Positions 21,508 to 33,727 of a stretch of 64,000 nucleotides of DNA are shown here, piece by piece. The translations under genes were made by a program, and so were the position numbers. The notes under the pieces are model-generated. The model saw only the letters and a list, made by a program, of their open reading frames with translations. It was not told the origin of the DNA and searched no databases. Each line of letters starts with the position of its first letter. Position 1 is the stretch's first letter. This DNA comes from Dreissena polymorpha. Its lineage: Eukaryota; Mollusca; Bivalvia; Myida; Dreissenidae. The DNA lies in the NCBI RefSeq assembly GCF_020536995.1, contig NC_068356.1, positions 29,349,835-29,413,834 of the forward strand, given 5' to 3'.

Positions 21508-21733
21508 TTTAACCCATTTATGCCCAGTTGACTCTCCCATCCTTCTCAATTGGATCAATTTATTTCCAAAATTATGGATGCCTAGTGTATTTATTTCTAT
21601 ATGTAGAATATTTCTTACAGAAATTCCTTTGAGCAAACAGCGCAGACCTAGATGAGACGCCGCATAATGCGGCGTCTCATATTGGTCTGCGCTGTTTGCC
21701 AAGGCCATTTTTGACGATGCGAACAGCATCGTC
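21508..21733. repeat. M5 MITE with long internal hairpin
   Basis: Left end TTTAACCCATTTATGCCCAG. The body (TCTCCCATCCTTCTCAATTG, AGAATATTTCTTACAGAAAT) is shared with the copy at 53920-54100. Bases 21633-21699 form a near-perfect hairpin of about 32 bp per arm (GCAAACAGCGCAGACC...GGTCTGCGCTGTTTGC with ATGAGACGCCGCAT at the tip). The right terminus is not the expected mirror, so the right edge is approximate. Confidence 0.75.
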
Positions 21734-22681
21734 CTAGGTTTGATAACCATCCTAAAAAAATTCACAATGGCGGCCTATGTAAAAGACCGAGCCAGTCCGA
21801 TTGAGATAACTCGATTTTTCAGTTACTTCCCTTTTGCATACGCCACTGCGTAGGAGCATTGATAACATTCTCTTAGCAGAGTTGTCGTTCGTGTTTCAAC
21901 ATTCAACAATGGCCGCCTTAATGAGAGTCTCGATTCAAAACTTTCTTACTGCATACATTGGCTTGTTTCGCTATTTAGAAGCTGTCATTTAGGATATATG
22001 AATTATTTATTCACTAAATCTCCGCTTATGACAACAATAGTTGGAATTCGAAGGATATATACTCGATGTGAATGAAGGACTTTCTGGATCGTAACAGCTT
22101 GACACGGCAAAACTGGCATACTGATTACTGGTATTTTTAGTTATCAATATAAGTCACATTGTGCTTTATAAATTGTATTCGAGCATTTTGCGACTTATTG
22201 AATGACTATGATACCCGATATCAACCTTTTATCGGGGATTTGCAGATCACCAAGCTGTCCTGAGATTCAACATTGATTTCAAACTCTTTACTGGTTAGTA
22301 CTCTTTCTTAGTGTTAGTACTTTTTATCATTTTAAAGTTAAATGAACTGTGTCACAGTAAAAGAGACATTAAGGCGATTGTGGCCAGTTTGGATCTAGAT
22401 CAGCCAGCAGTCGCTTGAAAGCTGTTTGCTTAAAAGCGTTTTTCTGACAATAACAAATAATTTTATTGGATACTGATTTGACTGCGCTTTTCCTGTGACC
22501 TGGCTCAAATAACAGAATTGTCATTAATCAAATTATTTATTTCGAACATTAATCAATTGTTTTTCTTGTCCCTCGGGATCAATGACTCCAGCACTTTCCT
22601 GTTGAGAATTGAATACTGCTAAAGGCGATGCTAGGGGGGCGTGAGAGATGTTGCACCTTCCAGTATCGCTCGATTGTTCCT
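21734..22681. other. intergenic, with a segment repeated in inverted form at 47 kb
   Basis: Bases 21735-21815 (TTCACAATGGCGGCCTATGT, AGACCGAGCCAGTCCGATTG) recur inverted at about 47180-47280. The rest is AT-rich with no gene seen. Confidence 0.5.
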
Positions 22682-23130
22682 TGTCGGCTCGGGTACTACG
22701 TACATGTACCCCGGGTACTCTTAAGTATACTTACATGTATCCCGAGTACGGTAAATATACTAAAATGTACCCGGGAAATTTAACCCTAAATCAGTCGTTG
22801 TCGACTATTTTTTTGTAATAATTATATATACATGTACACATTTATGTCAATTTTCTGTAAAATGGCCTCTATATTATCGGAACACATACTCAAAAAGCAT
22901 GTTGATGCAGTGTTTTTTTAAGAGAAGTGTGTTTCAGATAATCGGTTGCGCGTTTTACGACATCTGATTTTGGGCGCGAATACAACTCGGGTACAGTCTA
23001 ATATGGACCGAGTACAATTACGTTTATTTACCGTACCTGGGGTACATGTAAGTATACTTAGAGTACCCAGGGTACATGTACGTATACTTAAGAGTACCTG
23101 GGGTACATGTAAGTAGTACCAGAGCCGATA
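22682..23130. repeat. M4 palindromic element with about 100-bp terminal inverted repeats
   Basis: Left end TCGGCTCGGGTACTACGTAC, right end GTAAGTAGTACCAGAGCCGA. Both arms are runs of GTAC-rich submotifs (TACATGTACCCCGGGTACTC, TTAAGTATACTTACATGTA). The arms face inward around an AT-rich centre (22790-23030). There is no coding capacity, so it looks like a foldback MITE. Confidence 0.75.
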
Positions 23131-24162
23131 ATGACCAATCAAGCTCCATTATCCCTCATGAACCGACTCAAAAAACCGAGTCGGCAATATTTGACTTAAT
23201 TTTTGGTTTGGTTGCTCTCGAGGGATCGAAAATTTCAGAATCTTCCTAAAAGCCCTACGGGTTTGATCCCCAGAAGCGACATGAAAACTAGCATACTTTG
23301 TTATCTAAAAGGTTGTTAAACCTGATATACAATGATAATGTGAATTTTCTCTCACATGATGTTCATCAGTCATTTTATATAAAAACTTACAGCAGTAGTA
23401 AACAACTGGACAATAATTAATGAACGCATCTTTCATTTGTCTTTGACACTTTGATTTTGACATGGCCTAGATTTAAATATGTGACTGTACTTTACCAGCA
23501 CTCTTGTAACAGAGCTAAAGTTTAAATGTACCATTGAAGATCGCCTAAATCCAGATTTGCTATTATAGACGTGTGGAAAGTTTTAAGGGTATGACAAGTA
23601 AGCAAAAATTGGTCATTACCCAGAGGCCACAACTGATCTATGACTGTATTAAAACAAGAAAAATCAGTGCCTGATTTAGATTTCCTTAGATAGTTCAATA
23701 AAAACTAATTTCATAAGCCTGGTAACAGTTTAACGGTAATGCTACCAATGTGTCACACCAGGACATTGAATTTGAAATCTAGGACATGCATGGTCATTTC
23801 TTCATGAAATCAGGACACAAAATTGTATTTTAAGTCCTTAATTGACCTGGCTATAGTTCTCAGATTATTATAAGCTCAATCAGTATATTTATATCATTAT
23901 TTATACTTTGTGTATTGTAAACATATACACAATCATGCAGTTACATGATAGCAATAAATAATATCAAAGTTACCCATACTATAAAGGTCATTGACAAAGC
24001 CTATGGTCAAAATGTGAACACATTGAGTGTAATCGCCCTCTCGTGCCAGCAAAAACAACACGTTGACAGGTTGTCATTTTTGACAGTTCTACTTTCACTA
24101 TCATTTTGTGATATCAAACTATTAACAATTATGTGGCTGAGAAAAATATCGCCATTGCTTTT
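23131..24162. other. intergenic
   Basis: Starts with a small hairpin, CCGACTC-AAAAAAC-CGAGTCGG (23162-23184). Otherwise it is AT-rich with no gene or repeat that I can support. Confidence 0.5.
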
Positions 24163-24685
24163 TATGCTCCCGGTAGGGTGGCCTATATCAGTTGAACTGT
24201 CAGTCAGTCAGTCAGTGTGTCAGTCTGTCCGTCCGTCCGAAAACTTTAATGGCCATAACTAATTTCATATTGAACAAAGCAACTTGATATTTGGCATACA
24301 TGTGCATCTCATGGAGCTGCACATTTTCAGTTGTGAAAGGTGAAGGTCATCCTTCAAGGTCAAATGTCAAATATAAAGCGTCTGTCTGTCTGTCCGAAAA
24401 CTTTAACATTGGCCATAACTTTTTCAATATTGGCGTGCATGCGTATCTCATAGAGCTGCACATATTGATTGGTGAAAGGTCAAGGTCATCCTTCAAGGTC
24501 AAGGTCAAAGGTCAAATTTTGCAATATTGAAGATAGCAACTCCATATTCGGCATGCATGTGTATGTCATGGAGCTGCACATTTTGAATGGTGAAAGGTCA
24601 AGGTCATCCTTCAAGGTCAAAGGTAAAATATATGGGTTCAAAGCTGCGCAGCAGGGGGCATTGTGTTTCACAAACACAGCTCTTG
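24163..24685 (+). mobile_element. R3 tandem-repeat-cored element, copy 2
   Basis: 5' end TATGCTCCCGGTAGGGTGGC then CTATA, an imperfect hairpin, followed by CAGTCAGTCAGTCAGTG. About three units with TTTGGCATACATGTGCATCT and GGTCAAGGTCATCCTTCAAG. The 3' end is the same hairpin as copy 1, TTGTG-TTT-CACAA (24661-24673), then ACACAGCT and CTTG (24682-24685), followed by T. Confidence 0.78.
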
Positions 24686-24904
24686 TTTAATATATTTTCT
24701 GCACATTTCTTCAAAAAACTTACATCAATAGACGATTTTCTTCGTTAATTCAATCATTCCTGACAGACTTGTGTACATATTTCGCTTACATTTTGACGCG
24801 CGTAGGTAGGACCGCATTACAGCTTCCGAAATGTGTATTCATACTATTGCCTTCGAGGAACTTATCTGATGTTTGACGGAAAGGGCCGAAAATGTGCGAG
24901 TGTG

Positions 24905-25245
24905 GGTCAAGTTCCCCACAGGTACTACTTTCCCGTTCCCCCAAAAAAAATTCCGTACCTAAAATTTTTCGTACCCAATGTTTGTTCGTACCCAATTTGT
25001 TTTTCGGTCCCAATTTTTTTGTTCCCAAATATTTTTTCGTACCCAAATTTGTTTTCATACCCAAAATGTTTTCGCAAAATTTGTGTACCAAATTTTTTTT
25101 CGTAACAACATACACAATTGTGGTGATTGTGGTGATGTAGATAAACTTAACTTGATGCTTTTATATCCATCCTCTCAAAAGCATCGTCACACCAGTACTG
25201 TCAGTACTTTGATTCTAGACGCTAGGCATAAATGTGTTAATGGTT
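24905..25245. repeat. TTCGTACCCAA minisatellite with flanking unit
   Basis: From 24930 to 25105 a loose 15-20 bp unit (TTTTTTCGTACCCAAA) repeats about nine times. The right flank runs through CACAATTGTGGTGATTGTGG and CATCGTCACACCAGTACTGT. It then merges into an M5-like end, CGCTAGGCATAAATGTGTTA. The same array and right flank recur inverted at 46630-47000. Open frames across it are repeat translations. Confidence 0.75.
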
Positions 25246-25249
25246 GTGG

Positions 25250-25972
25250 GAGAGAGCTCTATACTTGTAACTTATGCATCTTATACGACAAGTATGCTAA
25301 TAAAACACATCAAATTGAGATGCGTCCTTCGGTACCCGGTTTATAAAGTTAATCAAGTGTCGGCCACTTCAAGAACAACAGGACGACATCCTTCAACTCG
25401 TTTGTTCCTGTATTAAGCACGGAACATTCGAGGGAAATTGATTCAATAACGGGGCCTGGTGCGACTCCTCCGGCAACAGCCTCGACATTCACAGCCCATG
25501 CTATTTCATGTCTCCTGCTTACCGACAATGTATAAGCAGTCACATTTAGTATGACACAATTTGAAGTAAGAAATAAGGATTGCAGTTTTTTATATAAGTA
25601 ATTTATGACACACAAAATAAACCGTCCAACTGTCTCTTTATCAGAAGTGTAGTTTTTTCCAGCCTAACAAACAGCAGTATTGTTTTTATAAATGTCTTGA
25701 TAGATATGAAATTAAATGTTAGACTTGCAATAGTATTGTATGCAATATGCGGATTGTGCAGTTGTGAGATACATACAATTCGATTCTAAGAGCACGATTT
25801 AACTAGATTTTATATTATATTAGATTGCTATACAAGTATGGAGAGGTATGGATAAATATATACATTTATATCCAAATACGCGATCGTCGTTTAACTTTTG
25901 ATTTAAAAACAAATTTATGAAAACACTTCAAATATTTTAAATATTTGATGTGCTTCAATAAAAGCCCATGCT
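25250..25972. other. intergenic
   Basis: Holds an 88-codon minus-strand frame (25349-25615) with no recognisable domain, start context or splice partner. I do not call it a gene. Confidence 0.4.
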
Positions 25973-26155
25973 TAAAGCGGGTATATACGATTTTTTATAT
26001 GTGTTTAATTGTAATATATTGATAAAATATGTTACAATAACACAAAATAGGGAAAAAAAATATACATTAAAGCCGAATTTCATAAAACGCAGCAAAGACA
26101 AATAAGCGCCCCGAGCCGATAGTGACGTACATATTTTCCTACAATAACCGAAGCA
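25973..26155 (+). repeat. M3 element, left-end fragment
   Basis: Begins TTAAAGCGGGTATATACGAT and follows the full copy at 27175 closely through AGCGCCCCGAGCCGATAGTG and AACCGAAGCATTC, then stops. It is 3'-truncated. Confidence 0.8.
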
Positions 26156-27174
26156 TTCCAGTCCAGAGAATCATGCCACAGAAGCGCTCATTCAGGATGG
26201 TCAGGGCCAACCATATGTACAGTTAGAGATAATGGCAAGATGCCCTTTAATGTGTGCTGCGGTCCGCATCCCAGCATGATAAGGGTAATTTAGGGGCCAT
26301 AAAAGTTGATAAAAAGTTGGCTGGTATGCCCAAACTTCACAGAATCTGGGGTACCTTCTGCGTTTCTAGTATTTCACAGCTGCACAGTGTTGTATTTACT
26401 ACAAACATAAGAAATTATTATCAATGCAGATCCAATATCATTTTACTCAGTTGATTTTGAATATTCAAAGAATGTTTTTGATTGCCTCAACAAAAATGTT
26501 TATTGGATGAAAGGGAGCATACTTTTTGCTATCATATATTTTGCTCATACATAAGCAAACACAGTTTAAAGTAATCAAGTACATCCTGTAGGAGCTGTCT
26601 TATAATAGTATACTTATTTTGCAAAAGTCGTTCAAGACGTCATAAGGACTAAATTTGCTAAGTACTATAACTCTGTAATAGTGTAATTGTGAGTTGTTTA
26701 CTTGGCCTGGAAATTATTTCTTAAATAGAATATGCGTAGGACTTATTTAAATCAATACATGATAATACCTTTGCATGTGTGTATCAGAAAAGATTAACGC
26801 AAAGTTGTAGAACCTGAGAAACAATGAAAGAGCCGTTCATGAGCTTTCCGTTGTTCACAAAGTGTTGTAACTTTTGGAGAGTGTAGAACAGATTTTTAGC
26901 TTAAGCTTAAGTTATAAAAGATTGAGGACAATTTTTACTCTGCTTGCTTGTACATTTTATTGTACTCGTAGTGTTTAGAAATTGTTCAACATGTCACTTA
27001 ACTTTATATATTACAATTTAATAGATATTAGATTTTATTTTTAAAATCTCGTGCAAACAAAATCAAAGTATCTGCCCTGTGTCGATAATCATCATTTTTG
27101 TCAGTTCCTTGGCAAAAATTTAGTAAACTCTCATAGATTAGTGTTATTTCAGTGTTATGTTCGAATAAAATATC
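26156..27174. other. intergenic
   Basis: AT-rich sequence between two M3 copies. No gene seen. Confidence 0.5.
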
Positions 27175-27667
27175 TTAAAGCGGGTATATACGATTTTTTA
27201 TATGTGTTTAATTATAATATATTGATAAAATATGTTACAATAACATAAAATTGGCAAGAAAAATTATACATTAAAGCCGAATTGCATAAAATGCAGCAAA
27301 GACAAATTAGCGCCCCGAGCCGATTGTGACGTAAATATTTTCCTACAATAACCGAAGCATTCGTCTTTGTATTAGGATCGGAGTTAGTGTTCGTGTGTCG
27401 TATGAATAGATATCGTTGCAGGAATTCAAATAAACCGTTACACTAAGTTTAGATTCACATCTTACATGTATGGTATACATGCTGGCGAATTCGGCTGTAC
27501 AGCCGTTTTCAATTTCAGAATTAAATATCTGGCTTATTTCGCATTTTTCGACACATGTTCTTCTTAACTTTTATTTTAATTTATATTGAAATATATATAT
27601 AATAAGTTTTTTACACATTTAATATAAATTCATAAATATTTGACAAAATCGTATATACCCGCTTTAA
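27175..27667 (+). repeat. M3 MITE, complete copy
   Basis: Ends are TTAAAGCGGGTATATACGAT and its exact inverse ATCGTATATACCCGCTTTAA, giving about 20-bp TIRs bounded by TTAA. Length 493 bp with no ORF. Its outer TTAAAG...CTTTAA resembles M2, so the two may be mobilised by related transposases. Confidence 0.85.
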
Positions 27668-30600
27668 AATGTGACATTTTAGTATGGTTAGCGAAACAAT
27701 GCACACTGTGAGCTTAATCACTGCATTGATCTGTGAATAAACTTGTGTGAATTTTTTTTCTGGATATTTTTTTTGTTTTGTTTTTATTGCAAACAATACA
27801 TTTTGAAATTAATAATATAGCAAAACGTCTAAAATGTCATTACTCTAGTACATATTGTTCTTACATGTACCAATTTTTATGAATTCTAAATTTTGAAATA
27901 TTCCATGTATTTTAAATATCTTGAAATGATATATTTTACTTATTTTAATTAACTTTTAAATCAGTATAAACATATATTTTCACGAAGATTTGTCTCCAAG
28001 TATAATATCTTTTATTTCTCTTTAACAATATGTTTTAATTCAGAACAAGTATTTACATGACATAATTAAATTGCTTTATGGAATTTACCCTTTTACAACT
28101 TTTTATGATATTAAAGCTTGTATTTAGCAAGTTTGCCTTTGACCTATTGTTAATGTGTTATTGATACATTCCTTGCCAATCAACAAGCATATGAATTATG
28201 CAATATGTATCACGCCTTAATATTAGATTCCTTTATAATAGTGTTGTTTATTGTTGGGTGGATTTGATAGCATATGTTTCTGTATTTACTTTCTATAATC
28301 ACCTGGTAACGCCAAATATCCGTCCAAACACCAAACTAGTATATATATGTGATGCAATTACTACATCTTCACTGCTTAATACTAATTTGAATAATTGTGT
28401 TTCATTTTGGCGTTACAGGTAAGAAACCATATTTACTTTCTTTGATTTATTTTATTTAATTGTTTGCTTTTAAGTCTGAAATGTATTACTTTTCAATGCA
28501 ATAATATAAATACTTATAATTTATATCATTTTTATAATTATGTTAATTGCAAAAGTTTAGTAAATTAATATTTACTTTAAAGCGAGTAGCTCTTACTAAA
28601 TTGACTAATTCCCAATGTAGCTATATATTTGTTAAATTGTATGTTTGATTAATGTATGAATGATTGTAAGACTGCTTAATAATAGTTTGAATAAATGTGT
28701 TTCATTTACCAGGTGATCCGAGAATCCGAGATAGCCGATGTATCACGATTGTATTCATGAGAACTACTCCGTGCTCACGACGCTGCCCGAAGCCGATCTC
28801 GCATGCGCTCGTAAATGTTCGGATATTGTACTGATTTTGTTAATGGGTTTACTTCATTACAACGAAATATTCGTTGAATTTAAGTGTTTATGGGGCTTTA
28901 AGCAGTCTGAAGTTTGAATTTTTAGCTGTGAAATATCGTTTGATGTTCACACGATTTGAAACGGTCCATGTATTTATAACTACTACGTCTAGCATGTCTA
29001 TCCATAGTATCGGCCCTCTTAATGAATACATACGAATTTTGGAAGTGAACAAATACAAACACAAGCATGTGTTTTATGTCAATCTATAGTTAAATGTGTA
29101 TTCTTGGACATAAAAACGAAAACTGCATTTAAATCGGCAATGTTTTGGAAAAATACCGGCTATACTTAGCTCCCTGTAGTAATTTGTTTCATGTACAATT
29201 GTCTCATAGTATAGGCCCTTCTGATTGGTTGCTACGATTTGTTACTATGCGCACGCGATTGTTCTTAAAAAGCAACTTAACGGAAAATGAAACTCTTGCT
29301 CATGTTGTTCTAAAATCATTTTTTACAATTTAATTAAAAAAATATGCGACATATTAAACATTTGATAAAGCTACTATTAATACATACCCGGTAATCAACT
29401 TAATTGTATGTTACGTAACTAAAAATCATAGCATCACCCTGGAATGAACATGACTTTCCAACGAACAACGGAAATCATGCGACTGATCTTCGTAATAATC
29501 ATGGATAACCATAGAATAAATTACAACCTCTAAAAATTGAAAACATTAACTTTCCAGCACTAGTCTTCTTGAAGGTGTTTCGTTAAAGGCACGATACTAT
29601 GAGGTGGACCGACCCTATGATAGTAAGGGATACTGTTTGTATAGGTCCCTGATGTATAGCAGAGTATGAATGCAGGTTCATTTATTTAGGTTGTTAGATA
29701 ACCGAATCAAAGGTTATCGCCGTACTGTTGTGGTGCTATTTGAAATTAATTTTAAACTAGAGAAAGAAATACGAGTGACAACTACGTCGCGGTATATAAG
29801 TGTGTGCAAACCGTAAGTCTGCATAGAGTAACTGTTATTTCCATTCAGTTGTCAATTCCCGGAAACTGCGCCTTATATCCGGAGAGCGATGCCGTCTCGT
29901 TTAAAAGTGTGAAATATAACGCGTGATTTTAAAGCACGTGAGTAAATGTTTATCGGATGCGAATTAAGAATATTTTATTAAGCACACTAGGTGACGTGCT
30001 ACATCGATAGATTTTGTCAATAAAATACTATAAACATGCCATTGAAGCTTTGTTGCTTGTTGTCATATCATCTCACTCTTGAGTAAACTGTCGCCGAGGG
30101 TGTCAAACTTGCATTTAGGACCCCCCCCCCCCCCCCTCCCCGAAATACGTTAATCTTCAATGTTGTCATATTTCAGTCTTCAGATACTGATAGCCGTAGA
30201 GCTATTTTTTGGCGATATGATGACGATATTTCTTCCAATAGTTAATTAAACAAATACTGTTTAGATACATCGCTAACTTGGTAGTTTAATATATATTATA
30301 GATAGACTATTTTTCTTTCTATAAATATGACTTCAAAAGGTTATCGCCAAATCTTTTAAATAGATTTTCGATCCTTACGAGACCTGTATACTAAAATATG
30401 TAATATTCGATTCGCGCGTAACGTTTTTGTTTTCATGTTTTCGTTTTCTGACTGCATAAACGCAGTAAGTTTTCTGTTAAGTCTGGGGTAGCGAGCCCCC
30501 AGACCGGTTTAAACCCACAGTGGTTTGCATTTATCGTTCCAATGCGACGACCCCATTTAAAGTCATGTTTTGTTTTACAGTTTGTGTTCTGTGATAAAAG

Positions 30601-31410
30601 TAGTGGATAAGAACAACAATCGTTCTCTTAGAGTGGTATGCTGAACCTTTATAAGACAATTGTAATCCAAACAAATATACAATTTCGAAAATTTAATTAT
30701 AAGTATTAAAATTGTGAAGAAACTTTTGACTCTTATAATAATTATTGTTATTCTTTAAACATATTGCTTGTAACCTAACCATATATTCTGTTTTAAGACA
30801 AAGTTCTTGGATGCTTTTCACGAGTTTCTTAGCTTCAGCTTAGGCATTATTTATCTTAGATGGATTTTCCTAACAGCATTCTAATAACAAGATATATTAC
30901 CAAGTAATACGTTACAATACGTTGCAAAACTTAACATAATATACACCGATTAAAGGGTGACACCTATAAATAGCAACGGACACTTAAATTAACCTAACTC
31001 GTTAAAAGTAAGCCGATTCAAAATTAGCCGACCAATTTGATTCTCCATCGTTAGTTGACTATTTAACTAACTACCTTACAATTCGTCCATTCAACTTTAA
31101 TTAACGTCAAAACAATATCGGTTTATATAGAAATGGCCATCTCCTTCATAATCACTTCCAACATGGAACTTCTAACGAACAAAAACGCGGTTAGTCTGTG
31201 CTATGCTTAGAGGATCACTCTTGCGCCAATAAACACACGTCTTGGCAGTAAAAGTCGCTCCAATTTTTGAAAAGGTTTGCTCACTACATATATTAGTGTA
31301 AGTCGATATATTCAAGTAATGTTTTACGTCTTCATGCTCATTCTCATGTTCACGAAAATTATTTCAAGCCAGGACAGATGATAGCCGACAAGCTGCTCCA
31401 CTTTCAAATA
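27668..31410. other. intergenic, gene-free AT-rich stretch
   Basis: No coding exon found on either strand. It contains a small inverted-repeat cluster (28298-28423), a C-run (30121-30136), and a hairpin GTCTGGGG...CCCCAGAC (30481-30504). Everything else is featureless AT-rich DNA. Confidence 0.5.
28298..28423. repeat. small TIR-like unit
   Basis: ATCACCTGGTAACGCCAAA and TTTTGGCGTTACAGGTAAG are near-inverse ends about 126 bp apart. The block before the right end (ACTGCTTAATACTAATTTGA, GTGTTTCATTT) recurs 300 bp later, joined to TACCAGGTGAT. This may be a tiny MITE or a local rearrangement. Confidence 0.4.
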
Positions 31411-31570
31411 GTCAAAATTATGTTGGAACGACTATCAGGGCTGAAAAAGAGCGTAGGAATGAATGTCAGGACGGTCAAAATACGTTAGAAACGATTGTCC
31501 TGGTTGTCAAAACAACAAAGGGACGTTTGTCCGCCCTGTCAAAGTTAGCATGGGAACGATTATCCGTGGG
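31411..31570. repeat. degenerate 32-bp minisatellite, about 5 copies
   Basis: Units start GTCAAAATTATGTTGGAACG, GTCAAAATACGTTAGAAACG, GTCAAAACAACAAAGGGACG and GTCAAAGTTAGCATGGGAAC, each followed by an ATTATCCG/ATTGTCCTG-like tail. Divergence between units is high, so the array is old. Confidence 0.65.
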
Positions 31571-32434
31571 AACGAGTATCCGGGATTCGATGGTTAAGCG
31601 AAATACAAATATGTGTATTCCATTTTCGATATAGTCAGCGGCGGGCGAAAAGCACTCAATAACAATTTTAATACTGTCAAATTAATTGACAAGCATAAAT
31701 ACTTTCAAAGATTTACATATTGTAAAACAATCAACTCGTAAACAATCATCTGGTCTAGTGCTATAATGACCTGTCCCAATGTGTAGCTTCTGTCATCATC
31801 ATCGATGACACACGAAAGGCAGAGGTAATAGTTTTTGAACCAGTTCTACCATTCTGTCAGCGTAAATATCTAAAAGGCTATCGTCACTACTATAAGCCAA
31901 TCAACCACATCAAGTACATTCATTCATCACATTGAAAGAAATTAATTAGTTTTTAAGTATACGCAATATTTTATTATTTTGTTATTTTTGTGCGCTTGCA
32001 CTGCACAGTTGTTGTTTGCTCTATACCACCATTCCAATTGCCTATTTTTATACATTGAAAAAATGCGCTCGACATTTCATAGCCAGAAGCAGTGGCTGAA
32101 ATCAATTTTAGGTACAAAATGTACCAGGTAAATATTATATATCGTAACTGTAAATAGCAACAAATTGACGTCTCGAGCGGGCCGTTATTCGTATCGGGTG
32201 TGCAATTAAGATCATATCGGCCCATAGGCTGATTGTTCATATCTTAAAGGAATCGGAACACGCGGTTTCAACCGAACAAAATATCGTCCACATTCAGTCT
32301 ACGCAAACGGTGATATTTATAATTAAATTACAACTCAACGAAAAGTCACAAATAATGATAATTAAGCGTTACACACACACGGGATCATAAAAATATCGAT
32401 TGCAACTGAAACTGTATTGTACATTAGATTGATG

Positions 32435-32471
32435 CAAAGACCTATAGAATACATATATCTATAGGTCTTTG
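32435..32471. repeat. 37-bp perfect-stem palindrome with flanking 7-bp direct repeats
   Basis: CAAAGACCTATAGA and TCTATAGGTCTTTG form a 14-bp perfect stem around a 9-base loop. ATTGATG occurs immediately on both sides (32428-32434 and 32472-32478), as a target-site duplication would. Confidence 0.75.
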
Positions 32472-32978
32472 ATTGATGACATAATTTGAGCTTTAACATG
32501 AGTCATATAAAAATAATCTTTATGGAGTAAAGGCCATTTTCCGTGCAAAGTTCACGGACCTCGGTACCATAATTCAATAAAACGTATTTATTTTGTTACC
32601 GTTCTTGCCGTTACATTATGCATCAAAACTAACCTTTTGAAACCTCTGTTTACATACATTTCAACTGGCCGACATTTAAAACACACGAGTGATTTCATTG
32701 GTCCAACGCGAAGGTGTGTCTTTACTCCCTGAAGATTTCATATTTGAATTGTGTCAGATCGACGACGAGTAGGACACACGAGTTGTGTATCGTGTTATTA
32801 CTTAAAATTTGACCCAGCATTTGTAAAAATATTGCAAGATATTTACATTTCAAGAAAGGAAATTGACTTCTCCGTTTGATATTATCAAATTTAATAGAAA
32901 TCGCTGCAGAATTGATGAAGAAATGGCTGTTCAAATCGATGTACCCTATTAGCGGGTCATTTTGAGTTGAATACTTTG

Positions 32979-33727
<749 letters not shown>

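Noticed and set aside
25349-25615. 88-codon minus-strand frame
   Set aside because: No recognisable domain, no start or splice context, and no partner exons within several kb.
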